Positions 1 through 10,630 of a stretch of DNA of 64,000 nt are shown here, piece after piece. Source of the stretch: Undibacterium sp. Jales W-56 (GTDB lineage: Bacteria > Pseudomonadota > Gammaproteobacteria > Burkholderiales > Burkholderiaceae_D); the NCBI RefSeq assembly GCF_025548535.1, contig NZ_JAJLQW010000003.1, positions 62,001 through 126,000 on the forward strand. Reading direction: 5' to 3'. Under the pieces are notes generated by a model. It had not been told where the DNA came from. It made no database searches and saw nothing but the letters and a program-made list of their open reading frames with translations. The number at the start of each line of letters is the position of its first letter. Position 1 is the first letter of the stretch. A program made the position numbers and the translations under genes.

Positions 1-460
1 CATCGCCTTTGCTGGTGACCACGCCGATGTCAAAGCTTTTCACGGCAGAATCGGCGAGCAGGGCCGATTTCACTTTTGCGGTGATCACGCCATCGTCAAT
101 TTTGTTGCCGATGGTTCTGGAACTGGGTTTGAGCACCAACTTGTTATCGACATTGGTGACGCCCTCGACTGCGCGAGTGACCGCAATGCTCTTGTCGATC
201 TGCGCCTGGTTATCGACGAAGCCGCTCAACATGACTTCGCCTTTACGCACTGCCACCTTGATGTCGTAACCTTTGATATCCTCATTGGACATCAATGCGG
301 ACGATACCTTGGCACTGACCACCGTGTCGTCAATCTGAGTGCCGACCGTAATCGATGGCGCGGAAGGCCCTGCAATATCGGTCGGCTTGTTGCAGCCAGC
401 CAGCAGCACCAATAAGGCGCCAGCGGCACCGAAAAAGATTCCCGTATTTAATTTTCTCAT
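1..460 (-). CDS. BON-domain lipoprotein (OsmY-like), C-terminus off the window
   Basis: The gene reads leftward from an ATG at 460 and runs off the left edge, so only about 153 residues are visible. The N-terminus is a lipoprotein signal: a basic start, a hydrophobic stretch and a lipobox LLAGC, with the Cys near residue 23. Two consecutive BON-type repeats follow. Each begins with a stretch like IDDTVVSAKVSSALM or IDDGVITAKVKSALL and continues into a conserved 'G.V.LSG.VD....' segment. BON domains bind phospholipid or peptidoglycan-proximal surfaces, and OsmY/DolP-type proteins protect the envelope under osmotic stress. The call rests on the lipobox and the internal duplication. The full length and any third BON repeat cannot be seen. 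Confidence 0.85.
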   Translation of the reverse strand, partial: MRKLNTGIFFGAAGALLVLLAGCNKPTDIAGPSAPSITVGTQIDDTVVSAKVSSALMSNEDIKGYDIKVAVRKGEVMLSGFVDNQAQIDKSIAVTRAVEGVTNVDNKLVLKPSSRTIGNKIDDGVITAKVKSALLADSAVKSFDIGVVTSKGD

Positions 461-730
461 CGCAGTGTGTCCATTCTTGATTAGGTAAGTAACTGAGGCA
501 AACCGGGTACATTTAAACCTCTTCGCAGGCAATCGATCGCAGATCGCCGCGATGAGCGTCAGTAACGCCCCCCAGGATTGAGCTTGCAGTAATGATCGCC
601 GCTTTAACTATGGCACTCTGTGCGCTAACGTACTTACTGGCAAAAATAGTTAAGGCATGCTCAACTGACCGAACCACCATGACCGCTTCTCCAGCGGGTA
701 CAACAAGCGCTATGCGCAAGCCCATTTTCT

Positions 731-1690
731 ATGACGCGCTATTTTCTACGACCTCTGCAGCAGTTAAACTCCGCGACACGCGCACTGCGCGACCTGGTCT
801 TTCTGTTGCCGTTTTCGATCAAACTGATGTGCATCGTGATTGGTCGGGCGGTGCAGGAATGGATACATCACCGCGCTGCCAGCAAAGGGGCGGCGCTGGC
901 CTTTTACACCTTGTTTTCGATGGCGCCAATCCTGGTGCTGGTGCTGGCGATTGCCGGTTTTTTTTATGGGCAGCAAGCGGCTCAAGGCGAAATTTTCAAT
1001 CAACTGCAAGGATTGGTAGGACGCAGCGGCGCCGAAGCGATTCAACTTTTATTGGCCGGCGCGCGCAATCCGGAAGAAGGCCGGATGGCGACCATGCTGG
1101 CCACGCTATTGCTGCTGGTCGGCGCCACTAGCGTATTTGCAGAATTAAAAAAGAGCCTGGACGAAATCTGGCAAGTCCCAAAACTACGACAACCGGGCAT
1201 CTGGAGGTTGATCCGCACGCGATTGCTGTCGTTCGGCTTGATACTGGTGCTGGCTTTTCTGATGCTGGTGTCTTTGATCGTCAGTGCCGCGCTGGTGTTT
1301 CTGGAACATTATTGGAGCGGCATTCAGATCAATGTCGCGCTGATCCTGATACCGATCTCGTCGCTCATCAGCTTCGTGGTAATCGCCTCCCTGTTTGCAG
1401 TGATTTTTAAAATGCTGCCGCAAATACGTTTGTCGTGGCGCGATGTCTGGGTAGGCGCGCTGGGGACGGCAGCGCTGTTCTCCATCGGCAAATATGGTAT
1501 CGGCCTGTACATCGGCAACAGTGGCGTAGCGAATAGTTTCGGTGCGGCAGGATCGATGATCGCTCTTTTATTATGGGTGTATTACTCTGCACAAATTTTC
1601 TTGCTGGGTGCAGAATTCACGCGCCAATATGCCCTGGTGTTTGGCAGTTTGCAAGACACGACCCGGCAAGCCACCTGCAACTTGCCGTGA
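731..1690 (+). CDS. YihY/BrkB family inner-membrane protein
   Basis: A 319-residue polytopic membrane protein of the YihY/virulence factor BrkB family (UPF0761). It has about six hydrophobic segments. Family hallmarks are the N-terminal 'ASKGAALAFYTLFSMAPILVL' block (about residues 50-70), the 'FAELKKSLDEIW' block (about 136-147) and the C-terminal 'GAAGSMIALLLWVYYSAQIFLLGAEF' block (about 270-296). Despite an old 'ribonuclease BN' label, members are integral membrane proteins of unproven function, possibly transporters. No good ribosome binding site precedes the ATG at 731. A later Met (about residue 33) is possible, but the family usually has a short cytoplasmic N-terminus like this one. 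It stands alone, convergent with the glucan synthase gene. Confidence 0.88.
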   Translation: MTRYFLRPLQQLNSATRALRDLVFLLPFSIKLMCIVIGRAVQEWIHHRAASKGAALAFYTLFSMAPILVLVLAIAGFFYGQQAAQGEIFNQLQGLVGRSGAEAIQLLLAGARNPEEGRMATMLATLLLLVGATSVFAELKKSLDEIWQVPKLRQPGIWRLIRTRLLSFGLILVLAFLMLVSLIVSAALVFLEHYWSGIQINVALILIPISSLISFVVIASLFAVIFKMLPQIRLSWRDVWVGALGTAALFSIGKYGIGLYIGNSGVANSFGAAGSMIALLLWVYYSAQIFLLGAEFTRQYALVFGSLQDTTRQATCNLP

Positions 1691-1783
1691 CCGCATGCGC
1701 TGAAATCGACGCGAAAACTCTCCGTCAATGCCAACAATTCTGACGATTAACGGCCCCGGCATTGCGATAATGTCGGATTGCAT

Positions 1784-4700
1784 TTAGCTCCGCAACTCAG
1801 TGACCGCTACCTCGACCTGATGATCATGCAGATCGTTCGCCATCTGGAGTAATGGCGATGCCTGTATCACGCCGTCTATCGATATCGCAACCGCTTTCCG
1901 CTCACCGTAGGTCTGCGTGACATGAATATGATAAGTGGTATCGCGGTAACGATAATGCAGTGTGAATTGATTCCAGTCTGCCGACAGGCAAGGCTGGATC
2001 CGCAGCTGATCGCCTTCCAGCGTGAGTCCCAATAAAGATTCCAGAATGAAGCGATACATCCAGCCGGACGATCCGGTGTACCAGGTCCAGCCGCCGCGCC
2101 CGATATGCGGACTGACACCGTACACATCCGCCGCCACGACATAAGGCTCGACCTTATAGCGGGCCACTTCGACTGGCGTGCGCGCATGATTGAGCGGATT
2201 AATCATGTCGAATAATTCCCAGGCGCGCTGGCTGTCGCCTAATTTTGCAAATGCCATGGCAGTCCAGATCGCCGCATGCGTATATTGCCCGCCGTTTTCC
2301 CTCACCCCTGGTACATAGCCCCGGATGTAACCGGGATTCTGGTCGGAATGATCAAACGGTGGATCGAGCAACTGTACCAGCGCGTCCTTACGGCGCACCA
2401 GGCGCTGATCGACTGCCAGCATCGCCGTGCGTGCACGGACAGCATCACCGGCCCCTGACAACACCGCCCAGCTTTGCGAAATTGAATCGATCTGACATTC
2501 TTCATTGCTGGCGGAGCCCAAAGGCGTGCCGTCATCGAAATAGGCGCGCCGGTACCAGCCGCCATCCCAGGCATGCTGCTCGATATTGCGCTGTAGGGTC
2601 GTCGCTTCGAGCCGGCAACGTTCTGAAAATACCGGATCATCGCGCTGCGCCGCCAGTTCTGAGAAACGCATCAGCACCTGGTACAAGAAGAAAGCCAGCC
2701 AGACACTTTCACCCTTGCCTTCAGAGCCGACTTTATCCATGCCATCGTTCCAGTCGCAGGAACCGATCAAGGGCAGGCCGTGTACGCCATAGCGCAAGCC
2801 ATGCGCTATGGCGCGCGCACAATGCTGGTACAGGGTTGCGGTTTCGTTCGATTGACCGGGCAAATCGTAATAGGAATCTTCGTCGAAATTAACCTGGCGT
2901 CCCTCAAGAAACGTGATTTTTTCATCCAGGATCTGGTAGTCGTGTGTGCTCGTCACATATCGGCAAGTCGCCAGCGGTAGCCATAAATAATCATCCGAAC
3001 AATGCGTGCGTACGCCGCGATTGGTCGGCGGATGCCACCAGTGCTGCACATCGCCCTCCACAAATTGATGAGCCGCACACAACACCAGATGTTCACGCGC
3101 GAGCTGCGGTTGCGTATGGATCAGCGCCATCACATCCTGCAATTGATCACGGAATCCGAAAGCGCCGCCCGATTGATAAAAGCCGCTGCGTCCCCATAAG
3201 CGGCAAGCAAGCGTCTGGTACATCAGCCAGCCATTGCTGAGGATGTTGAGAGAGATATCGGGGGTTTCTACCTGCACCGCACCCAAGGCGGTATTCCAGT
3301 ATTGCTTGACGGCTGCGAGCGCCTCGCCTGCTGCCATCGTTCCGCGGTAGCGCCGTATCAGGTTGCTGACATCGGCGCTGCGTTGCCCGGCGGTACCCAG
3401 CATAAAGATCATTTCACGCTGTTCGCCGTCGGCCAGGTCAAATGGAATCTGGATCGCAGCGCAGGGATCTAAACCCGCGCCCAGCTTGCCGGACAAGCGG
3501 GTACGGCTCATCGCGGCGGGATGTTGCAGGCTACCGTTACGGCCGATAAATTCGGTACGATCGCCGCTCATGCTCAGCGCCATTCCATCGGAATAAAAGA
3601 AAGCGGTGCGGTCGCAAAATTCGGCGTTATAGGAATTTCTGGCAAAGATCGCGCCGGTCGCCGGATCGGCTTCGGTCACGATATGCATGACTGATTTTTG
3701 CCGTACATCGCCTAACACCCACTCGACGTAGCCGGTCGCCGATAACAGGCGGGTAGCGCCGGAATCATTCCGCACTTTGAGCACGGAAAATTTAATGGCA
3801 TCATCCAGCGCGACATACACCGTGAGTTCCGACTTGATGCCATCTTCTATATGTTCGAACACGCTGTAGCCAAAGCCGTGACGGGTGACATAGGCGCCCT
3901 GACCGCAACTGGGCAAGGGCGTCGGCGACCAGAAATGACCGCTTTCTTCATCGCGCAAATAAAATACCTCGCCGCCCGCATCCGATACCGGATCGTTAGA
4001 CCATGGCGTTAAACGGAATTCATGCGCATTTTCACCCCAGGTATAGGATTGTCCGCTTTCAGAAATCACCGTGCCAAAATGCGCATTGGCCAGCACATTG
4101 ACCCACGGTGCCGGGGTGGTCTTTTCTGCCGACGTGTTGATCACATACTCGCGTCCATCCGGCGAAAATCCGCCGATACCGTTAAACAAGAGCAGGTCGT
4201 TGCGGGCAATCGACGATGCAAAAGGAGCGAAAAGCGCTGCCGGCTGTTTGCTGAGTGTCAGCAAGGGCATACGCACTTCGACCTGTCCGCGGCGGTTAAT
4301 CTGTTCAGCCAAAGTACCCCGGGCATCGGACAAAATAGCCCTTGCCACGGATTGCAGCAGGATCCTGTCCTCATTCGGTATCTGGTCTGCCAGCCGGACA
4401 AAAATCCCGCCGGGTCGCTCCATTGCGTGCGCCTCAATCCCGGAGGCAACCAGGCCCATGATCTGTTCTTGCAAAATTTGCCGGTAACCCGCCCTGTCCT
4501 CATTCCAGATCACCAGATCAACCGCCAGGCCTTTCATGCGCCAATACGCGTGCGCCTGTACCATCTGACGGACCAATTCAATATTCTCGGCGGCGCTGAT
4601 CTGTAGCAAGACTATCGGCAAGTCGCCGGAAATTGCATAACTCCACAGACCCGATTGACCGCGCCGATTTTTAACCAGGATGCTGGCCTCGGCCCGTAGC

Positions 4701-7700
4701 AAGGCATTCGAATAAATCACGGAATTGGCCAGCCGGCCATATAACTGCGCGTCGGCCTCACTGGCATTCAACTGGCGCAACACCACATGGCTGTGCGTCC
4801 ATGCCAGCTCAAATACCCGGTCCGCCAAATGCATATCCTGGTATTTATCAATCAGGCCAAGCACCTGGGCCCGGGTTTCCGCTACCCCCGTCACCATATC
4901 GATGATGACGGTCTGTTCCGGCGCCAGCGTGATCTGATGGCGGATCGCCACGATAGGATCCAGCACCGACCCCTGATTGCCGGACAGGGTTTTATCCGTC
5001 ATTGCCAGCGGCGCTCGGGCTGTATTGCCGCGGCCGATAAACGCCATGCGGTCGGTTTCATAAGAACTGGCCTGGCTCTGCGCGCCATGCACCACCATCA
5101 GATGGAACATCGACGGCGTAAAGTCATTCTCAGAGCGCGGACGACGACTGCAGAGAATCGCACTCTCCTGCGGCAAGATTTCGGTTTGTACGAACAGATT
5201 GCTAAATGCCGGATGCATGGTATCTGCCGCCGCCGGTGCCAGGACGACCTCGGCATAGCTGGTCACATCGATGGTCTTGGCAATCCGTGAGCGATTCGTG
5301 ATGCGCGTGCGCCGCAACTCGATATCGTCTTCCGGCGAGACGACGATCGTGGTGTAGGTATCAAGGCCGTTATCGCGCCGCCGGAATTCTGCCCGCCCTT
5401 CAGAAAAAATGACTTCGTACGCTTTGGATGGTTTTAAAGTAGGTTGATGGGCAGCAGACCAGAAGCTGCCGTCCAACAAATCGCGTACGTAGCAAAAACT
5501 GCCCCAGTTATCGCAGGTGCTATCCTCGCGCCAGCGTGTGATCGCCAGATCGCGCCAGCGGCTGTAGCTGCCGCCATTATTGGTCACCATCATATGATAG
5601 CGGCCGTTGGATAGCAGTTGAACTTCCGGTATCCGCAGATCCGTTTTGGTGATGATGCGCATCGGCATCTCCTGCTCACCGGCGGCAGAGCGGATATCCG
5701 CCAGCTCGGTGGTATTCGAATAAAACGCGCTCGGTTTTGGAATCCGCTCTTTGAGCAGTAGCAGCGTCGCCTGGAACAAGGGATCGGACTCGAAGCGCCT
5801 TTGCATAGGACGGTCTGACAACACATAGGCGAGCGACAATAAGCTCATGCCCTGATGATGTGCCATATATGACCGGATCAAGGCCTGGGTCTGTCCGCGC
5901 GGCAGCCGCGATGGGGTGTAATCAATCGCCTCATACATACCGAAGTCGCCTTCAACACCTTCGTTCGCCAGGCGTTGCAAGTTCTCGCAGGCCTGCTCCG
6001 GCGCCACCATCAAGGCCAGCATGGAGGCATAAGGCGCCACCACCAGATCGTCTCCCAGGCCACGTTTCAAGCCAAGCCCGGGAACCCCGAAGGCGCGGTA
6101 TTGATAATTCAGGCTGGCATCGAATGCGTGATAGCCGGATTCGGAAATGCCCCATGGCACAGCGCGTTGCGCACCGTATTCGATCTGACGCTGCACCACC
6201 GATTTATAGGTTTGGTCAAGCAAGGTATCGTCATAATTCGGCATCACCAATAACGGCATCAGATACTCAAACATGGAGCCGCTCCATGACAATAAAATAG
6301 GCTCGCCGCCCGCCAGAGTCAGTTGACGTCCCAGAGCAAACCAGGTCTCCTGCGGCAATTGTCCCTGCGCGATGGCGACAAAGCTGCACAAGCGCGCCTC
6401 AGATGCCAGCAAATCGTAACAACCCGTGTCCAGCCGACGATCCGTCACGTTATAGCCGATGGCTAACAAGTGCGTGGTTGGCTCATAAAGAAAGCCGTAT
6501 TCCATGCGGGCGAACTCAACCGACCGGAGTGCCAGTTGCTGAATCTGGGCGATACGCTCGGTAGCGCGCAAGCTGGCTTTTGCCACCACCTCTGCGAGTC
6601 GCGCCCATACCGCCGGATCACCAGCTTGCGTCGTACCGTAGCCCGTCATGCGGGCGATCACGGGCGGTATCTCTACATCGAATCTGGCTAACTCGCTCAA
6701 GGTCGGGATCCTCGTCAATGCCGCAATGTCGCTACACACCGGCATCAATTGCGGCTCAGTGAGCCAAGGCGCCAGAAACAGCAAATCATCCCGTGTGTCG
6801 GCACACTGGCGCACCAGTGCATGGGCCCACCTTACCTGCTGCTGTTTTTTCTCCGGCGCTATCGCGCTATCGGCGGCCAACCCGCTCTGCCGCTCGATCT
6901 GATCCAGAAGATCGAGGGCCTTACGCTCCAATAAATCGAGATTCGCAATAGCGGCATACAGGCTATTTGGCGAACCGGTACAAGCATCGTCTAAATACTG
7001 GTGGAAAGCCTGCATTTCTTTGGAAGGATGCACGTCCGCAGCGTCCAGCAATACCTGAAAAGTATGCGCAAGTCCCTGAAATACCGCGGGCGATACGATG
7101 GGCTGATCCGCTAGCTGCAGCAGACCTACCTTCAAGGTCATCAGATGCCCGGCCAGATTGCCGCTATCTACCGTCGACACATACATGGGATGCAAGGGCT
7201 GCAGCGTGGTCGTGTCGTACCAGTTATAGAAATGCCCTTGATAACGCTCAAGCAAGGCCATGCTCGCCAAGGTTTTGTCGGTACGGTACAGCAATTGACT
7301 CATCGGGATATAGGCAAAATCATAGGCAGATAAATTGGCCAATAATGCCAGGCCGATGTTGGTCGGGGAGGTTCGGTGCGCCACCACCGCGACCGGATGT
7401 TCCTGCATATTATCGGGCGGCAGCCAATGATCTTGCGGACCAACATAGGTATCGAAGAAGGCCCAGGTTTTACGCGCCAAACGATGTAAAAAAACCAGAT
7501 GCTCGGGGCGCAGCTCCGAGGTTTTTTTATCCACAGGCCGACTGACCCACCATGCAATGACCGGCGAAACCAGCCACAGCAATAAGAACGGGAAGGCGAC
7601 CGGCAATGCAGAGGGACGAATAAAAAACAGGGCGGCCAGCAAACCCAGCGCAAAAAACGGCGCACGCCACATACTGCGCACGGACTGCATCAGGCCGCTA

Positions 7701-10630
7701 TCCATTTGTTGATTCGCTTCGCTGGACGGTTTCCACTCCAGCATGCGCTGATGAGAAATCGTCATGCGCCACAGCGTGCGGACGATCGCATCCAGGCTAT
7801 ACCAGGCTTCATACGGAAGAAACGCTAAATTCAGCACCACCTGCATCAGGTGTCGCTCGGTGCTGCGTAGCGCGACCAGCAGATGTTGACTGACCAGTAC
7901 CTCCCGCGATTTATTCGCGAGTCCCCACAAAGACGCTGCCAGCGAAGGAAGAAACAGGATAATCAGAACGGCGGCGCTGCCGACCCAGGCCGAAGGCAAG
8001 CAAAACCACGCAAACAGCAGTAACAGGATCAATACAGGGGAGATCAGGCTGCGCCGTAAATTATCTAGAATTTTCCAGCGCGACAGCATCGATAAGGGGT
8101 TAATGCGCTTACGCGGGCGCGTCCTGGTCGATGGACTGCTGCCTGAAACAGGCATTGAACCCGCCGCACTTTTTTCTACCGCGGGAATCTTTGGCAACAA
8201 CCAGCTGAGGATCTGCCAGTCCCCACGGATCCAGCGGTGGCGGCGACTGACATCTGCGCTATAGCGTGACGGATATTCCTCATGCAACTGGATATCGCTG
8301 ATCAAACCGGAGCGTGCATAGCATCCCTCAAGTAAATCGTGACTCAGGATACGGTTTTCCGGTAGCTGCGCATTTAATGCCAGCTCAAAAGCATCAATAT
8401 CATAGATGCCTTTACCGATAAATGACCCCTCCTGAAACAGATCCTGATACACATCGGAAACGGAGCGTGTATAGGGATCGATGCCCGCTTCTCCGCCGCA
8501 GAGTTTTTCATACCATGAGGCATTGGCAGTCGGCAGGCTGGACACAACACGCGGTTGTAAAATGCCATAGCCTTCAATCACCCGCTGCCTGTTTTCATCG
8601 TACACAGCCTGGTTCAGGGGATGCGCAATCGTCGCAATGAACAGCCGGGCAGAATCGCGCGGTAATTGGGTGTCAGAATCCAGGGTGATGACATATTTAA
8701 TGTCCGACAGCAAGGCGATGTTGCCGACAATATGGGAAAATAAGGGCTGCGTGCTGCCGCGCAAAAAAGCATTCAAATCGGATAATTTGCCGCGTTTGCG
8801 TTCATAACCCATCCAGGATTTTTCTTGCGGATTCCAGCGTCGCGGACGATGCATCAGAAAGAACGGACTATGGGCATCATTGCCGTAAGTCCGGTTCAGT
8901 TGGGTAATCGCCGCTGCGGCTAAATCGATCAGGGCCCGATCCGCGGGAGTGGTCTCGGTCGCCGCATCGGCAAAATCGGTGAGCAAACAAAAAAATAAAT
9001 TGGGGTCGCGATTCGCTAAAAATCTTACTTCCAATGCCTCAATCAGGCTGTCTATGGTCTGCTCATGCAGCAACATGGTCGGCACGACCACGATGCTGCG
9101 AGCCGTAGCCGGAATACCCGATGAAAAATCCATGCGCGGCAAGGGATTCGGTGTGGCCATTAAGGTGGCAAACCAATTGACCAGGGCCAGCGCCAGCTGA
9201 CTGCCGGCAAAAAAAGCCAAGATGCCGGACACCGCCAAAAGCAGATCGCGCAATCCGTCGTCGTACGATTTTTTAAGCACAACAAGAGTGAATAAAGCGG
9301 TCAACGCAAAAATCGCGCTCAGATAAAAATCGGGTAAGGCGTGTTTGTTTTTTTTGATTATTTTTTTAAAAAACCCGTACCGGACATCGATCGCTTGCTC
9401 CAATGCGGGCAATCCCTGGCCGATCAGGAAATACCCGATATGCGCTGTCCTGGGCTGAACAGGCGCAGCGGCATCAGCGCTGGGCGGCCCAGTAAATAAG
9501 CCGCCCGCAGCATCGGTTTGCCGGTCAGCTTCAATAGTTTCGCGGTGCGGTGTTGACAGCAACAATGCCTGCTCCGCCACCTCGACTTCGGTGAGCGCCG
9601 CATGTTTCGCCAGATTTTCTATGACATGACGGTAGCGATCTCTGGTAGCAAAATCCATATTGCTGTAGATGGCGGTATGGTCGCGTCGTAATACCTGCTC
9701 GACATAACTCATGGTCTCGACAAAATCACGCCAATCCATCGCGCCTAAAAATCGAAGACTACCGATGCTATTGCTGATAGAAACCTGGTCCGCCGCCTGC
9801 TGCTGGGTCTCTAGCTGCACTAACTGCTCAATTGTCACACCGGTTTCGGACAGGCGTTGCGCGACCCAGGTCAGCGGCAACGTCAACGCCGGACTTTGTC
9901 CTTGCAGGCGACGGGCCACTTCGGCGACGAACGAGCTATCCAATAGTGGCTCGGCGCGTGCCATATCTGCTACCAGCAAAATCAGGTTTCCCGGCTCTTT
10001 ATCGGCAGCATCAATTAATTCGTCAGCCCAGGCATTCGCCAGATTGCGGTGTATACGACCGGTTGCAATCCGCGTCGCGACGCGCCGCAAGTTTTCGATC
10101 AGGGCCAGGCGCAGCATGATAGGAATGGCCCACAACTCACCCAGGCGCAGCACGGTGATTTGCTGGTAGGCAGTCACAAAACGGCTCAGGCCCTCCGGAT
10201 CTACCCGGCCATCGCCATGCGAGATGGTTTCTAAGGCGATGTCATATACTCGCGGCTTGCCGGTTGACGGACCGTTTGTCAGGCGCGGCAATTCCTTGCT
10301 ATAGCCTTTCGGCAAATGTTGTTTTGCAATACGGATCTGTTCTTCGATTAAATAGAAATTATCGAGCAGCCATTCGGCTGCCGGCGTAATCTGACGATTC
10401 TCCCGCAAGGCGGCGGTCAGCGCGGCACACGCATCGATCAATGCGACTTCATTTGCCGCCAGCCGGGGCAACAACTGATCGGCTGATTTATCGATACCAA
10501 TCTTATGCCGGCCCGCCAGCACCCGGCCGTGCATCTCCATTTGCGCCACACTAAATAATTCGGATTTTAGTGGCGGTAGCTGCTGCTCATCATCTGAATA
10601 AGATCGGGATGCACTGCTTATTTTTATCAT
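1784..10630 (-). CDS. ndvB: Cyclic beta-1,2-glucan synthase (NdvB/ChvB family, GT84-GH94)
   Basis: A giant 2,948-residue inner-membrane enzyme, close to the 2,800-2,900 residues usual for ChvB/NdvB/Cgs. It makes periplasmic cyclic beta-1,2-glucans from UDP-glucose. Visible parts, in order: an N-terminal soluble region; two membrane segments near residues 440-490; a GT84 glycosyltransferase core with 'TLDSDTQLPRD' (metal and UDP-glucose Asp residues) and a 'RRHRWIRGDWQ' block matching the QxxRW-type motif; several hydrophobic segments around 850-1010; a glycoamylase-like domain with 'FYNWYDTTTL' (about 1140); and C-terminal GH94 phosphorylase-like modules ending with 'SCDWNDGMDKVG', the GH94 catalytic Asp region. 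The ATG at 10630 is the first in frame and follows a long non-coding leader. The gene is monocistronic. Such genes are best known from Rhizobiales, where the glucans aid osmoadaptation and host interaction. In this background the role is probably osmoregulation, which is inference. Confidence 0.93.
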   Translation of the reverse strand: MIKISSASRSYSDDEQQLPPLKSELFSVAQMEMHGRVLAGRHKIGIDKSADQLLPRLAANEVALIDACAALTAALRENRQITPAAEWLLDNFYLIEEQIRIAKQHLPKGYSKELPRLTNGPSTGKPRVYDIALETISHGDGRVDPEGLSRFVTAYQQITVLRLGELWAIPIMLRLALIENLRRVATRIATGRIHRNLANAWADELIDAADKEPGNLILLVADMARAEPLLDSSFVAEVARRLQGQSPALTLPLTWVAQRLSETGVTIEQLVQLETQQQAADQVSISNSIGSLRFLGAMDWRDFVETMSYVEQVLRRDHTAIYSNMDFATRDRYRHVIENLAKHAALTEVEVAEQALLLSTPHRETIEADRQTDAAGGLFTGPPSADAAAPVQPRTAHIGYFLIGQGLPALEQAIDVRYGFFKKIIKKNKHALPDFYLSAIFALTALFTLVVLKKSYDDGLRDLLLAVSGILAFFAGSQLALALVNWFATLMATPNPLPRMDFSSGIPATARSIVVVPTMLLHEQTIDSLIEALEVRFLANRDPNLFFCLLTDFADAATETTPADRALIDLAAAAITQLNRTYGNDAHSPFFLMHRPRRWNPQEKSWMGYERKRGKLSDLNAFLRGSTQPLFSHIVGNIALLSDIKYVITLDSDTQLPRDSARLFIATIAHPLNQAVYDENRQRVIEGYGILQPRVVSSLPTANASWYEKLCGGEAGIDPYTRSVSDVYQDLFQEGSFIGKGIYDIDAFELALNAQLPENRILSHDLLEGCYARSGLISDIQLHEEYPSRYSADVSRRHRWIRGDWQILSWLLPKIPAVEKSAAGSMPVSGSSPSTRTRPRKRINPLSMLSRWKILDNLRRSLISPVLILLLLFAWFCLPSAWVGSAAVLIILFLPSLAASLWGLANKSREVLVSQHLLVALRSTERHLMQVVLNLAFLPYEAWYSLDAIVRTLWRMTISHQRMLEWKPSSEANQQMDSGLMQSVRSMWRAPFFALGLLAALFFIRPSALPVAFPFLLLWLVSPVIAWWVSRPVDKKTSELRPEHLVFLHRLARKTWAFFDTYVGPQDHWLPPDNMQEHPVAVVAHRTSPTNIGLALLANLSAYDFAYIPMSQLLYRTDKTLASMALLERYQGHFYNWYDTTTLQPLHPMYVSTVDSGNLAGHLMTLKVGLLQLADQPIVSPAVFQGLAHTFQVLLDAADVHPSKEMQAFHQYLDDACTGSPNSLYAAIANLDLLERKALDLLDQIERQSGLAADSAIAPEKKQQQVRWAHALVRQCADTRDDLLFLAPWLTEPQLMPVCSDIAALTRIPTLSELARFDVEIPPVIARMTGYGTTQAGDPAVWARLAEVVAKASLRATERIAQIQQLALRSVEFARMEYGFLYEPTTHLLAIGYNVTDRRLDTGCYDLLASEARLCSFVAIAQGQLPQETWFALGRQLTLAGGEPILLSWSGSMFEYLMPLLVMPNYDDTLLDQTYKSVVQRQIEYGAQRAVPWGISESGYHAFDASLNYQYRAFGVPGLGLKRGLGDDLVVAPYASMLALMVAPEQACENLQRLANEGVEGDFGMYEAIDYTPSRLPRGQTQALIRSYMAHHQGMSLLSLAYVLSDRPMQRRFESDPLFQATLLLLKERIPKPSAFYSNTTELADIRSAAGEQEMPMRIITKTDLRIPEVQLLSNGRYHMMVTNNGGSYSRWRDLAITRWREDSTCDNWGSFCYVRDLLDGSFWSAAHQPTLKPSKAYEVIFSEGRAEFRRRDNGLDTYTTIVVSPEDDIELRRTRITNRSRIAKTIDVTSYAEVVLAPAAADTMHPAFSNLFVQTEILPQESAILCSRRPRSENDFTPSMFHLMVVHGAQSQASSYETDRMAFIGRGNTARAPLAMTDKTLSGNQGSVLDPIVAIRHQITLAPEQTVIIDMVTGVAETRAQVLGLIDKYQDMHLADRVFELAWTHSHVVLRQLNASEADAQLYGRLANSVIYSNALLRAEASILVKNRRGQSGLWSYAISGDLPIVLLQISAAENIELVRQMVQAHAYWRMKGLAVDLVIWNEDRAGYRQILQEQIMGLVASGIEAHAMERPGGIFVRLADQIPNEDRILLQSVARAILSDARGTLAEQINRRGQVEVRMPLLTLSKQPAALFAPFASSIARNDLLLFNGIGGFSPDGREYVINTSAEKTTPAPWVNVLANAHFGTVISESGQSYTWGENAHEFRLTPWSNDPVSDAGGEVFYLRDEESGHFWSPTPLPSCGQGAYVTRHGFGYSVFEHIEDGIKSELTVYVALDDAIKFSVLKVRNDSGATRLLSATGYVEWVLGDVRQKSVMHIVTEADPATGAIFARNSYNAEFCDRTAFFYSDGMALSMSGDRTEFIGRNGSLQHPAAMSRTRLSGKLGAGLDPCAAIQIPFDLADGEQREMIFMLGTAGQRSADVSNLIRRYRGTMAAGEALAAVKQYWNTALGAVQVETPDISLNILSNGWLMYQTLACRLWGRSGFYQSGGAFGFRDQLQDVMALIHTQPQLAREHLVLCAAHQFVEGDVQHWWHPPTNRGVRTHCSDDYLWLPLATCRYVTSTHDYQILDEKITFLEGRQVNFDEDSYYDLPGQSNETATLYQHCARAIAHGLRYGVHGLPLIGSCDWNDGMDKVGSEGKGESVWLAFFLYQVLMRFSELAAQRDDPVFSERCRLEATTLQRNIEQHAWDGGWYRRAYFDDGTPLGSASNEECQIDSISQSWAVLSGAGDAVRARTAMLAVDQRLVRRKDALVQLLDPPFDHSDQNPGYIRGYVPGVRENGGQYTHAAIWTAMAFAKLGDSQRAWELFDMINPLNHARTPVEVARYKVEPYVVAADVYGVSPHIGRGGWTWYTGSSGWMYRFILESLLGLTLEGDQLRIQPCLSADWNQFTLHYRYRDTTYHIHVTQTYGERKAVAISIDGVIQASPLLQMANDLHDHQVEVAVTELRS

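Noticed and set aside
513-725. 70-residue minus-strand ORF between the BON protein and YihY genes
   Set aside because: No ribosome binding site, no family resemblance and low-complexity hydrophobic content; it fits a chance open frame.
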